A DNA stretch of 64,000 nt, from positions 151,694 through 215,693 of the forward strand of contig SIJG01000072.1 in the NCBI GenBank assembly GCA_023374025.1, in the 5' to 3' direction. The notes under the pieces were generated by a model that did no database searches, was not told where the DNA came from, and was given only the letters and a program-made list of their open reading frames with translations. A program made the translations under genes and the position numbers. This document shows, piece by piece, positions 9,211-19,219 of the stretch. Within the stretch, counting starts at the first letter, position 1; each line of letters opens with the position of its first letter. The DNA is from Heterodera schachtii. Lineage: Eukaryota; Nematoda; Chromadorea; Rhabditida; Heteroderidae.

Positions 9211-11681
9211 CGTTCGAATTGCTATGCATCGACATTTTGGACGTTGGCCCCAGTCAGTCAGAATTCAAATATATTTGTGTGATGGTCGACCATTTTTCGA
9301 AATATTTAATCGCGGAGCCAATCCGAAATAAGTCAGCCGAAGCAGTTGCGAAAGTGTTAGTTGAGAAAGTTATTTTGATATACGGCACACCGAAAAAAAT
9401 CCATTCTGACAAAGGAAAGGAATTTGTCAATTCTACGATTGACGAAATCATCAAAATTTTGGGAATTGAACGATCACTCACAGCTGGGTATGATCCCCAG
9501 GCGAACGGGCTTGTTGAAAGAGTAAACCGAATAATAATCGGTATGCTTAAAAAGTCGACGGCAAGCTGCTGGACATGGGACGAACGTTTGCCGTACATTG
9601 TGTTCGCTTACAACATAACGCCGGCTAAAGCGACAAAATTTTCCCCATTTTCCCTGATTTTTGGGAAAATCGCTCGATTTCCGATGGATGGAGAAGTGCC
9701 CTTAGAAGTCAATCCAGCATACACAATTGACAGTGACACATATCTCCAATTGTTTCGGGAAAATATGTTGAATATGCTGAACGAGGCGAGAAAAAATTCT
9801 GATGAAGAAAGAATGAGGAGTAAAATTTGGTACGATTCCCAGCCGAAAGTGACGGCCAACAAATTTGAAACGGGGCAACGAGTAATGGTTGCCTTTCCCG
9901 GATTGAATCGCCGATCTCGGCATAAGAAACTGTTGTGGTCTCATTTCGGGCCTTATCTTATCCTAGAAATTAACGACTCGTCGGCATTTTTGGTCCCAAT
10001 TGACAACAGAAATGCTGAGCCCATAAAAGTCCCGATTGAGCGTCTAATTCGAATTCCTCCAGGAATCCCGGACATTTCAACACTTCCAAAGGGGAAAAAC
10101 CCATTTAAAAACGCCTTAAAATCAATAATTGTCAGCATTTTATCGAGTTTTGAAGTTTGTGAATCCGATGGACAAATGGCCAATTTTGAGCAATTAGGGG
10201 CAATTGCTAATTTAAAGGGTGGCGAAGGAATGATTGGAAAAACGGAAAAGGCGGCGAAACCAAGAGAAACTCCCTTTTCAGAGATGGAAATCGACAACGA
10301 AGGCGAAGCGGAGGACACGTTCGGTTGGAATGCCAAATGTGACGTCGGTCAAGGCGAACACGAATTTTGCGCCATTCTCCGCGTCGCAGAACTTGACCCA
10401 GCGCTTGGAAATGCTGAATTGGGCTCAATGACCGTGAAGACTCCACTGCAGGCACTTTTGGCGGTGTTCCTTTTGAAGGCCGGGACTGTAAAATCAATGA
10501 CAGCCGCGAGAAGTTTCGTCAAATCGATAATTGAAGGAGCGCCAAAAGAGGAGCTCAATCTGTTTGTGGCCAAAAAGGGAGACTATGTGGCGACAGGACA
10601 ATGCCCAACTGAAGAAGACCAAATGAAAGCGCTGGAGTGTTGGTTCGAAAAGTGCTCCGTGGCAAAGCATGCTTTGGAAGAGAGCGGATTCAAAAAAATC
10701 GGCATGAACGAGCCCGTCGGACTCAATCACTTGGCCGATTCTGAGAAGAAGAAATGGGAAGAGGCGATGGGAGAGACACCGTGGGTGCTGGAGAAATTGA
10801 GGGCCAAAATCATTCACAAGGCCACAAAACTGATCGCCTTGCCACGGGTCATAATCGGTGATTCCACAGCACACCAATTGGCCGAAATCTTGGACCAAAC
10901 GGCGGTGATCGGGCCAAAAAACGGGACACTGGCGGAGACGGTGCGAAGCTTGAAGCCCGTGGTGCTCTCCAGCAAAGTGAAGGCCGCACTGATCATTGTC
11001 GGACGAGACTCACTCTTGGGCGGAGAAACCGTTGAAGTGATGATGGAGCAATACGAGATGATTGCCAATTTGTGCCGACGATTCCCGCAAGTGAAGTTCT
11101 TTTGGACATGCCCACCGTACGTGCACGACAAACATGACGAGTACGAAGAGCTGATCGAAAGCTTGGTGCCGATGATGAGCCAAAAACCGTTTGTTCCTGT
11201 CTGGGTGACAGAAAAAGGACGATCGCTTCATGAAGTGTTCCGATTCGCCAGTTCATTCGACAACCAAAGAGTGACAACGGACGGACTGATGAAAGAGGCC
11301 GGTTTACGAGCGCTGAAGGCTTGGCTGTTCACCCAATCCGACTTTCCGGGCGATCAGAAGCTGAAAATCCGGTCAATTCGATCGACCGTTCGTGCCGTTG
11401 CTTCGATAGGTCTGGGGGACCATCGCCAAGCAAGCACTTCATCTTTGGCCTCAAATGACACGATAGGTCTGGGGGACCGTCGACGTCACACCATTGGATC
11501 AGTTGGACATCGCGAGCGTGATCAGCGACGTCAGAGCTTGGGCTCGATCGGTCTGGGGGACCATCGGCGCCACACATTCGGAGAAGTGCCCAGCCGTGAA
11601 CGCCATCATCCATACGGCCGTTGGAACAACCGCGCCGTGATGCCGTACCGTGGTCGTGGCCCGTCGCACCCTCGTCGTTAG
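9210..11681 (+). CDS. Retroviral-type integrase fused to an SGNH-like tail
   Basis: An open frame of about 820 residues. It opens without an ATG at the integrase catalytic core, so positions below count from the TTG at 9219. The catalytic triad is visible: Asp5 (LCIDILD), Asp64 (IHSDKGKEF) and Glu100 (NGLVERVNR). The D64-E100 spacing is the canonical DX35E. A GPY/F module follows (HFGPYLILEI), then a low-similarity helical region. At ~545-695 an SGNH-hydrolase-like pattern appears: VIIGDSTAHQL with GDS at 547-549, VGRDSLLGG near 595 in place of GxND, and TTDGLMKEAG near 688 where DGxH would be expected. The last ~100 residues are Arg-rich with three IGLGD(H/R)R repeats. Ty3 elements normally end shortly after GPY/F, so the ~450-residue extension is unusual. 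The loss of Asn and His argues against simple hydrolase activity. Frame openness over 2.4 kb suggests recent insertion. Confidence 0.8.
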   Translation, partial: PFELLCIDILDVGPSQSEFKYICVMVDHFSKYLIAEPIRNKSAEAVAKVLVEKVILIYGTPKKIHSDKGKEFVNSTIDEIIKILGIERSLTAGYDPQANGLVERVNRIIIGMLKKSTASCWTWDERLPYIVFAYNITPAKATKFSPFSLIFGKIARFPMDGEVPLEVNPAYTIDSDTYLQLFRENMLNMLNEARKNSDEERMRSKIWYDSQPKVTANKFETGQRVMVAFPGLNRRSRHKKLLWSHFGPYLILEINDSSAFLVPIDNRNAEPIKVPIERLIRIPPGIPDISTLPKGKNPFKNALKSIIVSILSSFEVCESDGQMANFEQLGAIANLKGGEGMIGKTEKAAKPRETPFSEMEIDNEGEAEDTFGWNAKCDVGQGEHEFCAILRVAELDPALGNAELGSMTVKTPLQALLAVFLLKAGTVKSMTAARSFVKSIIEGAPKEELNLFVAKKGDYVATGQCPTEEDQMKALECWFEKCSVAKHALEESGFKKIGMNEPVGLNHLADSEKKKWEEAMGETPWVLEKLRAKIIHKATKLIALPRVIIGDSTAHQLAEILDQTAVIGPKNGTLAETVRSLKPVVLSSKVKAALIIVGRDSLLGGETVEVMMEQYEMIANLCRRFPQVKFFWTCPPYVHDKHDEYEELIESLVPMMSQKPFVPVWVTEKGRSLHEVFRFASSFDNQRVTTDGLMKEAGLRALKAWLFTQSDFPGDQKLKIRSIRSTVRAVASIGLGDHRQASTSSLASNDTIGLGDRRRHTIGSVGHRERDQRRQSLGSIGLGDHRRHTFGEVPSRERHHPYGRWNNRAVMPYRGRGPSHPRR

Positions 11682-11750
11682 CCTTTGTTGTTCTGCTCGA
11701 CCCACCAAACCTTTCCAACGGCAGGGACGCCTTTTTTGAGGAACGGGGGA

Positions 11751-12030
11751 TGTAGTGATATTTGGACTTTGACCATTCGATATTATTTTAATTTATTGGT
11801 TTTGGCATTTTGTTTAGTTATTTTTGTTGAGCTTTTTCATTTGCGTTTATTTTAGTCGTTAATTGTAGTAATTAATTTTGTGTAATTGGTAATTTGTCTT
11901 AATGAGAATCGTAATTGTGAGTAATTGTGTGCTGTTGAAATAATTTCGTTTGTGCTTTAATTGGGCGTTCAATTGCTTTTAATATTTAATTGACGGAGTC
12001 GGCTCAGCGAACAGCAACAAAAGGCGGAAA
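11751..12030 (+). repeat. 3' LTR of the Ty3-type element
   Basis: Begins TGTAGTGATA immediately after the purine tract and shares its first 62 bp with the truncated 5' copy at 8859. The right boundary is a guess: the sequence to about 12.03 kb looks non-repetitive, and a different AT-rich repeat starts after that. Confidence 0.65.
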
Positions 12031-12039
12031 TTTACTATT

Positions 12040-14300
12040 CGCGAAATGCGAAATTTCCACCCCTAAAATGAATATATTTGAAAATTTAAATTTTTAAAAC
12101 GAATGCTTCAGTTTTTTATTTTCTGTTAACATATTACACTCAAAATTGGAAAATTTTTCCGGCGGTGCCTATTGGCACCGCCGGACCCCACCCAACCCCA
12201 ATGTCGTAAAGAGTTTTTAAAAAAATAGCGCCACAAAAATAGTGATTAGCGATTTAAAAGCAAAATTGTAAGAGATTGTTAATTTATTTAAAAAATCCAG
12301 AATTTTGAGACTCAGAAAATTCCAAGGCCCCCCCCGCCGAAATGAAAATTTTTAAAAATTTTCAACGAATAGTGGAAAAATTCTTCGAATTTCTCCCCAC
12401 AAACAAAAATTTAAAAAGTTTATGGGTGTATTTTTGAATATCCGGTTTTTGTCAAAATTCCCGGAAACTCTAATAATTACCTTTTTTGCTAACTTGCTAT
12501 AGCCTTATAATATGCACGAAAAACGAGTTTTTAACTTGGTTTAAAGCTTCTGTCTTGAACTTTTTGGTGCATTTTTTTTACATTTGCGCTTTATTTTTTG
12601 AAAAAATAGTAAATTTTTTGAAAATTATGCAACTTTTCCTATCATATTTATTACAATTTCCAAAAATTTTCCGGCGGCGCCTATCGGCACCGCCTGACCC
12701 TCATTTTACCTTAATTTTTGAAATTTTAACCACAAAATGGGAAGAATTTGTCATTTTTGATCTGAGAAAAAGATTGAACCGGAAAATTCAGGGATTTTTT
12801 TTTTGCATCACAACCTCAAACGCTATTGATAAAATTTTTGAAAAAAATTTCGCTTTTCGCATTTCGCTTTTCGCATTTTCGCATATTTTGGCTTTTCGCA
12901 TTTCGCTTTTTTTCATTTCGCATTTTTCAGTTTCGCAAATTTCGCTTTTCGCTTTTTATTTTTCGATTTGGCCCATCCCTGATCAGCGGGTATAAGACGT
13001 AGAGACATGCGAACTTTTGTATATTGTAGATCATTTTGTGCTCTTTTCAATGAGCCTACGCAGAATTTCCGGAAAAATTTTCCCAGCCTCCTAGGAATTT
13101 TTTTTTCGAGAATTTCCCCGATTTCAAGCCATTTTGCGGTTCCAAATTCACCATGAAGGAGTGATCTGATCAAGTTGGTGTAAAAGACTTTTTTGATCAG
13201 CAACAAAAGTTAGCTTAGCGGTAATTTTTTCAGAATTTTTCTATGCACTTTAACTTAAGATACCAAAAGTGGTCGTAGACATATGATCACCCAAAATTGG
13301 GCGTGAACTTGACTTTTGTTTTGTAATTATTATGGTAATTAAGAAATAGTTCGTGAATGGTGTCATTAAAAAGCCCACAAAAATGCTACAAAAAATGTTC
13401 TGAATAGTTTGCCTATGATCAATAAAAAAGCACTTTATCTGTCAAAGTTTCACGAAAATACAATGGTCGTAAACATATGACCATTACTGTATTAATTGAA
13501 AATTTTCAAACTTTAATAATTTAAATGTTCGTTTTTTTCATTCGAATTCGAGTTGAACGATGTTGAAAAAAGAAAATTTTAAATAAAAAATATTTTATCA
13601 AAAAGGCTAGCGGTACCATCGTCACTTTTACCTTGGTCCCGAATAAAAAGGGAGAATGAAACCCTGACGACCGTTGAGCCAATTTCTTGTTTTTTGAACT
13701 TTTGTTTGTTATATTTTAATGATTTTCATGGATCACTTGCCCTAATTACCAAAAAATAATCTAAAAACCGGGTCCGACCCATAATTTAATTCAAAAGAAA
13801 ATTAAAAAAACCAAATGACGAACCCTACTCCTCGTATTAATAATTAAAAACTTAAAAATTCCAGTTTTACCCTTAATTTCAAAATATTTAATTTTCCCAT
13901 TAAAAATGAAACTTTAATAATGGTCAACTAAAAATGCGTTGCATTTGCTCAGTTTCTGCTGTTGTCAGCTGCTGTCCTTTTCGTTTCGCGAGTCAATAAA
14001 TAAATCTGCGAGTAATGTTTCAAAAGGATTAATAATTAATTATTTTAAACAAATTAACAATTATTTTAAAGGTATTTAAGCCTTTTTTGAAACGCTTTTT
14101 TAAGAAATTTCAATAAAATCTAAAAATTTATAAAAAAAATTCATTTTTTATTTTTCCAAAAATAATAATTAAGAATATAACTTTTTAAATAAAATTTCAA
14201 ATTGAATCCAACTTGTTAAAATTAACGAAAAAATTCCGAAAAATAAAGGTAATGCAAAAAAGTCATGAAAAAATAGCTAAAAATTCACAAAAAGCCAAAG
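12040..14300. other. AT-rich intergenic with palindromic GC motifs and repeats
   Basis: No gene supported. Two GC-rich hairpins, GGCGGTGCC-TATT-GGCACCGCC (12161-12182) and GGCGGCGCC-TATC-GGCACCGCC (12673-12694), sit in AT-rich DNA. A 'tttcgcatttcgctttt' simple repeat occupies 12848-12960 and ends at a hAT-like terminus (CCCATCCCTGA). A dispersed repeat at 13040-13210 ('ccccgatttcaagc') recurs at 20.52-20.65 kb. Confidence 0.4.
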
Positions 14301-14997
14301 AAAAAAAACACGATATAATGCAAAAAAGTCTAATACATTCGCACGAAAATCAGTTTTTATCATAGTTTGCAGCTTCTTGCTTAACTTTTTGGTTCCTTTT
14401 TTGTAATTTTGTACCTTTTTTGTCGTTTTTGTGAATCTTTATGCATTTTTCATCTTTTTAATGTCTGTTTTAGTTGATTATTTATAAAATTTTCATTCCT
14501 AAATATCCCGGCTCTTTTATAAAATGCTAGTCTATCATGTTAAAAGTGGGAATTTTTTAAACTTTTGCCTAAATTTACAGGACTTTTTTGCGTTTTTTAA
14601 GATAAAAATTTTTAGATAATTATTAACTCGCTCTTATTCGAAAAATCTAGGTTTCAGAATTTTATGAGAACTTACCAAACGCCTTCGAGCACTGAGCATC
14701 TGCTAACGGGTTTCTTGTATCATTTTTTTTAATTAGCAATTTTTATGGGGATTGCTATTATTGTATACTGTACGGTTTTTATGCAAATCGAAAACAACAA
14801 TATGTATAAAATAATATAAAATGGAAAGGAAAATTGGAAAAACTAAGCTAATTGACAGTGAAAGGAATGACAGTCGGCGAAAGAAAAAAGTGAACAAAAA
14901 AGAAGGACAGATAGCCAAAAAAGGTTAAATGGAAAATCGAATGAATGATCAATCGTTTAGCAACGGAGAAATATGCTCATCATCATCAAGACTTTGC

Positions 14998-15909
14998 TCA
15001 AGATTCACAAACGAAAACAATTGCTGCTTTACGACCAATTCCTTTAAAAGAGCCAATTTCTGCATTGTCTTCAAGCACTTTTCCATCGTATGCCAATGTA
15101 ATAATTTTCAATTGAATGCCACTTTTCTCCTGGATCTTCTCCTTAATCTTCTCCTTCACAGATGAGACTTTTTCCGTTTCCTCCACAATTGGGAAGTACT
15201 CATTGTCATTATATTGGCAGCCAATTTGAAACTTACGCTTTAACAATAAGTGAGCACCTTTTCCAATATTATAATAATGCATTGTTTTTGTGTAGTCATT
15301 AAGCACATCATCAAGTGATGGGAATGCCAATTTTTGGTTTGATGGACGAAGTCCAATCACTTTTTCGATCGACTTCTTCAATTCATATACAGTATCCATG
15401 GCATTCCCCCAAATGGTATAAGTTTTCCCTTTATAATGTACGAAAATTTCAAATCCTTCCAACGCCAAGAAAACAGTTGCACCTTTTTTAACAATGCCAC
15501 ATTCTTTCATTGTTTTATTGTCCTCAAGAGGAGAACCATTTTTGCTGAGTCGTAGTGTTTTTCTTGCCGTCACAATTTTATTCTTTTCAGTATCCTTTTC
15601 TCCTAATTTTGCCTCCAGCAGAGTTTGAGTATTTCCAGTGACATTTATCAGTTCTTCCATTAGCTTGTGAATTTTCATCTTCTCCAATTTTGCCTCCATA
15701 CGTTTAGTCTCTTCATTGATATTTTTCATTAATTGTTCCACAATCTTTTCCTTCACTGTTGACACTGTGTCCGTCTCACTGACATAAACGATGGCATTTT
15801 TCTCACCTACCACTTTGATTTTGAATTCAACATCAGCTATAGATAATTGCATCATCAGCATAAGCATTGCTAACCCAGCAAAAATGCCGACAAAGCAAAA
15901 ATTATTCAT
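14998..15909 (-). CDS. Secreted protein with three tandem ubiquitin-like domains
   Basis: Single-exon frame of 303 residues. MNNFCFVGIFAGLAMLMLMM opens an unmistakable signal peptide with cleavage near SIADVEF. Three ubiquitin-fold (beta-grasp) repeats follow. Domain 1 is ~27-150 (FKIKVVGEK, TDTVSTVKEKI, RKTLRLSKNGSPLEDNKTM), interrupted by a ~60-residue Lys/Glu-rich helical insert after the first helix. Domain 2 is ~152-226 (GFEIFVHYKGKTYTIWGNAM, DTVYELKKSIEKVIG). Domain 3 is ~227-303 (QIGCQYNDNEYFPIVEE, TVKEKI-like helix, LEDNAEIGSFKGIG). There is no C-terminal Gly-Gly, so it cannot be conjugated like ubiquitin. Secreted ubiquitin-like proteins occur among effectors of cyst nematodes; the effector role is inferred from the signal peptide and family context. 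The gene shares promoter and 3' flank with copies at 17.9-18.9 and 23.1-23.6 kb. Confidence 0.88.
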   Translation of the reverse strand: MNNFCFVGIFAGLAMLMLMMQLSIADVEFKIKVVGEKNAIVYVSETDTVSTVKEKIVEQLMKNINEETKRMEAKLEKMKIHKLMEELINVTGNTQTLLEAKLGEKDTEKNKIVTARKTLRLSKNGSPLEDNKTMKECGIVKKGATVFLALEGFEIFVHYKGKTYTIWGNAMDTVYELKKSIEKVIGLRPSNQKLAFPSLDDVLNDYTKTMHYYNIGKGAHLLLKRKFQIGCQYNDNEYFPIVEETEKVSSVKEKIKEKIQEKSGIQLKIITLAYDGKVLEDNAEIGSFKGIGRKAAIVFVCES

Positions 15910-15994
15910 TTGGGAAATTTAATTACAATTTGAAGGAATTAGGAGGAGTAATTAGGAATGAATGATAGTGAAATGAGGATTGTTGCTTCAGCAA

Positions 15995-16022
15995 TGTCAA
16001 GGGACAGCTTTTATGGGGCATA
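15995..16022 (-). promoter_or_regulatory. Conserved core-promoter block upstream of the Ubl gene
   Basis: Read on the gene strand, this block is TGCCCCATAAAAGCTGTCCC followed by TTGACATTG. The same block lies ~100 bp upstream of the start codons of the other two ubiquitin-like genes (around 18990-19026 minus and 22985-23010 plus). CATAAAAG is a plausible TATA-like element. Conservation in three paralogues despite divergent flanks supports a functional role. Confidence 0.55.
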
Positions 16023-16029
16023 ATTTTCA

Positions 16030-16130
16030 TAAATTATTGAATTGCAAAAAATTGATCACTTAATTTGGCAAAATATTGTCAATTATTGATTTGGCAAATA
16101 AGTGATCACTCTCATTTGGCAAAATTACAA
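16030..16130 (-). repeat. Short upstream repeats with AAGTGATCACTT-like palindromes
   Basis: Two degenerate units of 'aattattgaattg...tgatcactt.atttggca' lie directly upstream of the promoter block. They match the cleaner array at 19030-19215 upstream of the neighbouring paralogue. Confidence 0.6.
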
Positions 16131-16795
16131 TCTATTTTAGAATTGGCAAACAAAAAGATATTTTGGACTTTTTGGGAATAAAAACATATTTTGAGGTTTA
16201 GGCAGTTTTTGTCACATATTTTGGCGATTTTTTGAAAAAATTTGTGTTTTTTTACAAAAATATCTTCTTTTTTTGGCATCCCAATTCTTGGCCAAATGTC
16301 CACAATTGACCCTTTTCACGAATTTTTTTTTCACATTTACGGCAAAATTAGAATTTTCGCCAAGAAAAATCAGAAAAATAAGTCAATCTTAGAGAACGAG
16401 AAAAAAAATTTACTTCAAAAATCATTGAATTGCTTTTAATTAGAATTGTGCTATCGAGATGGATAAAAAATGAGATTTTTTGAGAAATTCACTTATTTTT
16501 GATCTTTTTTTTATTTTTGGCACATATTTTGGCCTTTTTTGGGGTTTTTAGCACATATTTTGGGTGTTTTTTTGGCACATATATATGTACATATTTGGCG
16601 TTTTTTAGCACATATAAATCCGTTCCTGATAATTACCATAAAAAGATTCCAAAAACATCGGAAAATTTAAAAAAAAAAGTAATCTTTGATAAAACATATT
16701 TTAAAGCCTGATCGTGAGAATTTGGCCTAAAATACACTACCAAAAATAATAATACTTAACTCCCACACTTACTCAACTCGGTTTACTGCTCAGCG

Positions 16796-17053
16796 AATGA
16801 GCTGAAAGAAAAAATTAAAGAAAATATTGGCATTCTGCCCACAAAACAAAAAGCGATTTATTCCTCTCGAAATATAACAATTTCTGATGAAACAACTGAT
16901 AACCTTCGTCGTCCAATTTGCAATTATTATAAGATTGTTAAAGGAATGACCATTTTTGTGTCAAATGGATTTAAAATTTTCGTAAAAAATCAGCAACTTT
17001 CTGATCAGGAAATATTTGTAGTTTATGTAAACGGCACGGACACTGTATATTAA
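16796..17053 (+). pseudogene. Ubiquitin-like domain relic
   Basis: An 86-codon open stretch without a start codon. It reads NELKEKIKENIGILPTKQKA, then KIVKGMTIFVSNGFKIFVKN, and ends GTDTVY followed by TAA. The order of a beta-grasp helix (ELKEKI), KxxxTIF and 'GFKIFV' matches the junction between domains 1-2 and 2-3 of the secreted ubiquitin-like proteins on either side. It is on the opposite strand to its two neighbours and lacks the signal peptide and both ends. It is therefore a truncated family member, probably from an older inverted duplication. Confidence 0.7.
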
Positions 17054-17059
17054 ACATCT

Positions 17060-17926
17060 GCGATGAGAACGCCGCCTCCTAAATTCCACTACTTTGGATA
17101 TTTTTTTTCAAAAAAACGTTTTTATAATGCCCAAAAGTTATCACTTATTCTCATTATTGGTATCGATCTGGGAACCTTATGTGTTCTCTATTAAAAAAAT
17201 TTTCTAGTTTTAAAAAAGGCAAAATTCTAATTGTTCTACTTTTGAGTCTAATGAATAATTTGAAATTTTATGCTCATTCATATAGAATTGATAGAATATC
17301 AAACGATTCAATGAAAATAACACTAAGGGATATATTAAACCCCGTAATAGGAAAATAGGCAATAAAAAGTCATCGTAGAAATCAAAACAAAGCTGAAAAC
17401 AACGTCTTTTTCATGCTTATCTGTGCGAGTGCGCAGTGGCTGCTAAAAAGTCGCTCTAAATCAAAAATTCTTCAGAGATAATTTGCTTTTCGTGCTTCTC
17501 TCATCAAGTACTATTCATAAAAAGGCTAAAACCAAAAAATCCGGTCTAAAATAATAACCAAACACAATAGAAAAAGATTACAATTTTCGATACCGAAAAA
17601 ATTATTAAAAATATCAAAAAGTCGTCGATATATATAATCTTTCCTGCCGGTTTCTAGTGTTTTTAGATAGTTAGTAACTCCCTATAATTGAAAAAATCTA
17701 GGTTTCATTTCAGAATTTTTGCCGAAACTTACTAAATGTCTTATTTGTTAGTGCCCAAAATGCGCATCTGCTAATGGGTTTTTTGGGCAATTTTTTAAAA
17801 ATTTAGTAAATTTTATGGGGATATGCTAAATATATGTCAATGACTGTACATTGAACGGTTTTTATGCAAAATGAAACAACAATATGTATAAAATGCATAA
17901 AAGGAAAAGAGAAAAACTAAGCTAAA
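17060..17926. other. Intergenic; 3' flank duplicated from the neighbouring Ubl gene
   Basis: The part from about 17450 is homologous to 14330-14900, downstream of the first ubiquitin-like gene: 'aaaaatctaggtttca', 'gcatctgctaa.gggtttt', 'cggtttttatgcaaa'. It marks the edge of a segmental duplication. No gene was seen between 17060 and 17450. Confidence 0.6.
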
Positions 17927-18911
17927 TTAACAGTGAAAGGAATGACAGTCGGCGAAAAAAGGATAAATAAAGAAGCACAGAACGCCAAAAAGGTTCAATG
18001 CAAAAGCAATGGAGAAGTGTTGTTGTTCATCATCACCCGAACTTTGCTCAAGCCCAGAAACGTCAACTACTGCTGATTTACTACTAATACCATTGAAAAA
18101 ACCAATTTCTTTATCGTCTTCAAGCTCTTTTCCCTTGTAAAACAATGTTATATTTTTCAATTGAATGCCACTTTTCTCCTTGATCTTCTTCTTGACCTTC
18201 TCCTTCACAGATGAGACTTTTTCCGTTTCCTCCACAATTGGGAAGTACTCATTGTCATTATATTGGCAGCCAATTTGAAACTCACGCCCTAACAACAATG
18301 AAGCACCTTTTCCAATATTATAATAATGCATTGTTTTTGTGGCATCATTGAGCACATCATCAAGTGATGGGAATGCCAATTTTTGGTTTGATGGACGAAG
18401 TCCAATCACTTTTTCGATCGACTTCTTCAATTCATATACAGTATCCTTGTCATTCCCCCAAATGGTGTAAGTTTTCCCTTTATAATATACGAAAATTTCA
18501 AAGCCTTCCAACGCCAAGAAAACAGTTGCACCTTTTTTAACAATGCCACATTCTTTCATTGTTTTTCTGTCCTCAAGTGGAGAACCATTTTTGTCGAGTC
18601 GCAATGTTTTTCTTGTGGTCAGAATTTTATTCTTTTCCTCCAATTTTGCCTTTAGCTCAGCACTTCTTTTCTCGGTTCCTATCAATTTTTTTGTTAATAA
18701 TTTTAGTCCTTTCATTCTCAATCTCATCAATCAAATTTGACAGAATGTTTTCCTTCACTGTTGACACTGTGTCTGTCTCCTTTACATAAACGGTGGTTTT
18801 TTTGTCACCTTCCACTTTAATCTTAAATTCAGCAGCAATGGATGATGGCATTAGCATCAGCACAAGCATTGCTAGCCCAGCATAAATGCCGACGAAGCAA
18901 AACTGATTCAT
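17927..18911 (-). pseudogene. Secreted three-domain Ubl paralogue, frameshifted, with new C-terminus
   Basis: Closely similar to the 14998-15909 gene. The signal peptide and first strand lie in one frame (18911 to about 18690, MNQFCFVGIYAGLAMLVLML). The rest of domain 1 and domains 2-3 lie in another, with the switch near a 7-base T run at 18686-18692. One extra base would explain it. A second one-base change near 18048-18060 removes the ancestral stop. The frame then runs on for ~40 residues, giving a hydrophobic tail (FSIAFALNLFGVLCFFIYPF) absent from the paralogues. The copy is either a pseudogene or carries consensus errors; if only the first shift is an error, the protein would be secreted with a membrane-like C-terminus. 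Promoter and 3' flank are conserved. Confidence 0.75.
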
Positions 18912-18984
18912 TGAGGAAAAGGTAATGGCAATTTGGAGGAAAGGAAGGGTAATTAGGTATGAATGTGAATGATGTGAGAGTAAG

Positions 18985-19026
18985 CTGTTGCTTCACCACT
19001 GTCAAGGGCAGCCTTTTATGGGGCAG
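18985..19026 (-). promoter_or_regulatory. Conserved Ubl promoter block
   Basis: On the gene strand it reads GCCCCATAAAAGGCTGCCCT then TGACAGTGGTGAAGCAACA, about 100 bp before the ATG at 18911. It is nearly identical in the 15.9-kb and 23.1-kb paralogues. Confidence 0.55.
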
Positions 19027-19029
19027 AGT

Positions 19030-19215
19030 TTTAGTAAATTATTGAATTAGAAATTAAGTGATCACTTTCATTTGGCATTGTTTAAGTGAATTATTGAATA
19101 ATAAATTAAGTGATCACCTTCATTTGTCATTATTATAGTGAATTATTGAATTATAAATTAAGTGATCACTTTCATTTGGCAGTGTTTTAGTTAATTATTG
19201 AATTAGAAATTATTG
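19030..19215 (-). repeat. ~56-bp tandem repeat upstream of Ubl gene
   Basis: About three and a half copies of a unit containing 'aattattgaatta.aaattaagtgatcac' and 'tttcatttggcattgtttta'. Each unit holds the palindrome AAGTGATCACTT or a one-base variant. The array begins right behind the promoter block, a position matched in the 16.03-16.13 kb copy, so it may work as an upstream activating sequence. Confidence 0.75.
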
Positions 19216-19219
19216 ATAA

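Larger units (their letters stand above)
8859..12030 (+). mobile_element. Ty3/gypsy-type LTR retrotransposon remnant, internally deleted
   Basis: A 62-bp sequence beginning TGTAGTGATATTTGGACTTT occurs at 8859-8920 and again at 11751-11812 with one mismatch. The second copy is directly preceded by a polypurine tract (GAACGGGGGA, 11741-11750), so it marks the start of the 3' LTR. Only about 60 bp of the 5' LTR remain; the sequence then jumps straight into the integrase. The rest of the LTR, the primer-binding site, gag, protease, reverse transcriptase and RNase H are missing. The right end of the 3' LTR is uncertain (about 12.0-12.05 kb) because no intact second LTR is available for comparison. 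Confidence 0.85.

Noticed and set aside
10200..11718. Several long minus-strand and alternate-frame open frames opposite the integrase tail
   Set aside because: Shadow frames of the long plus-strand frame, without recognisable domains.
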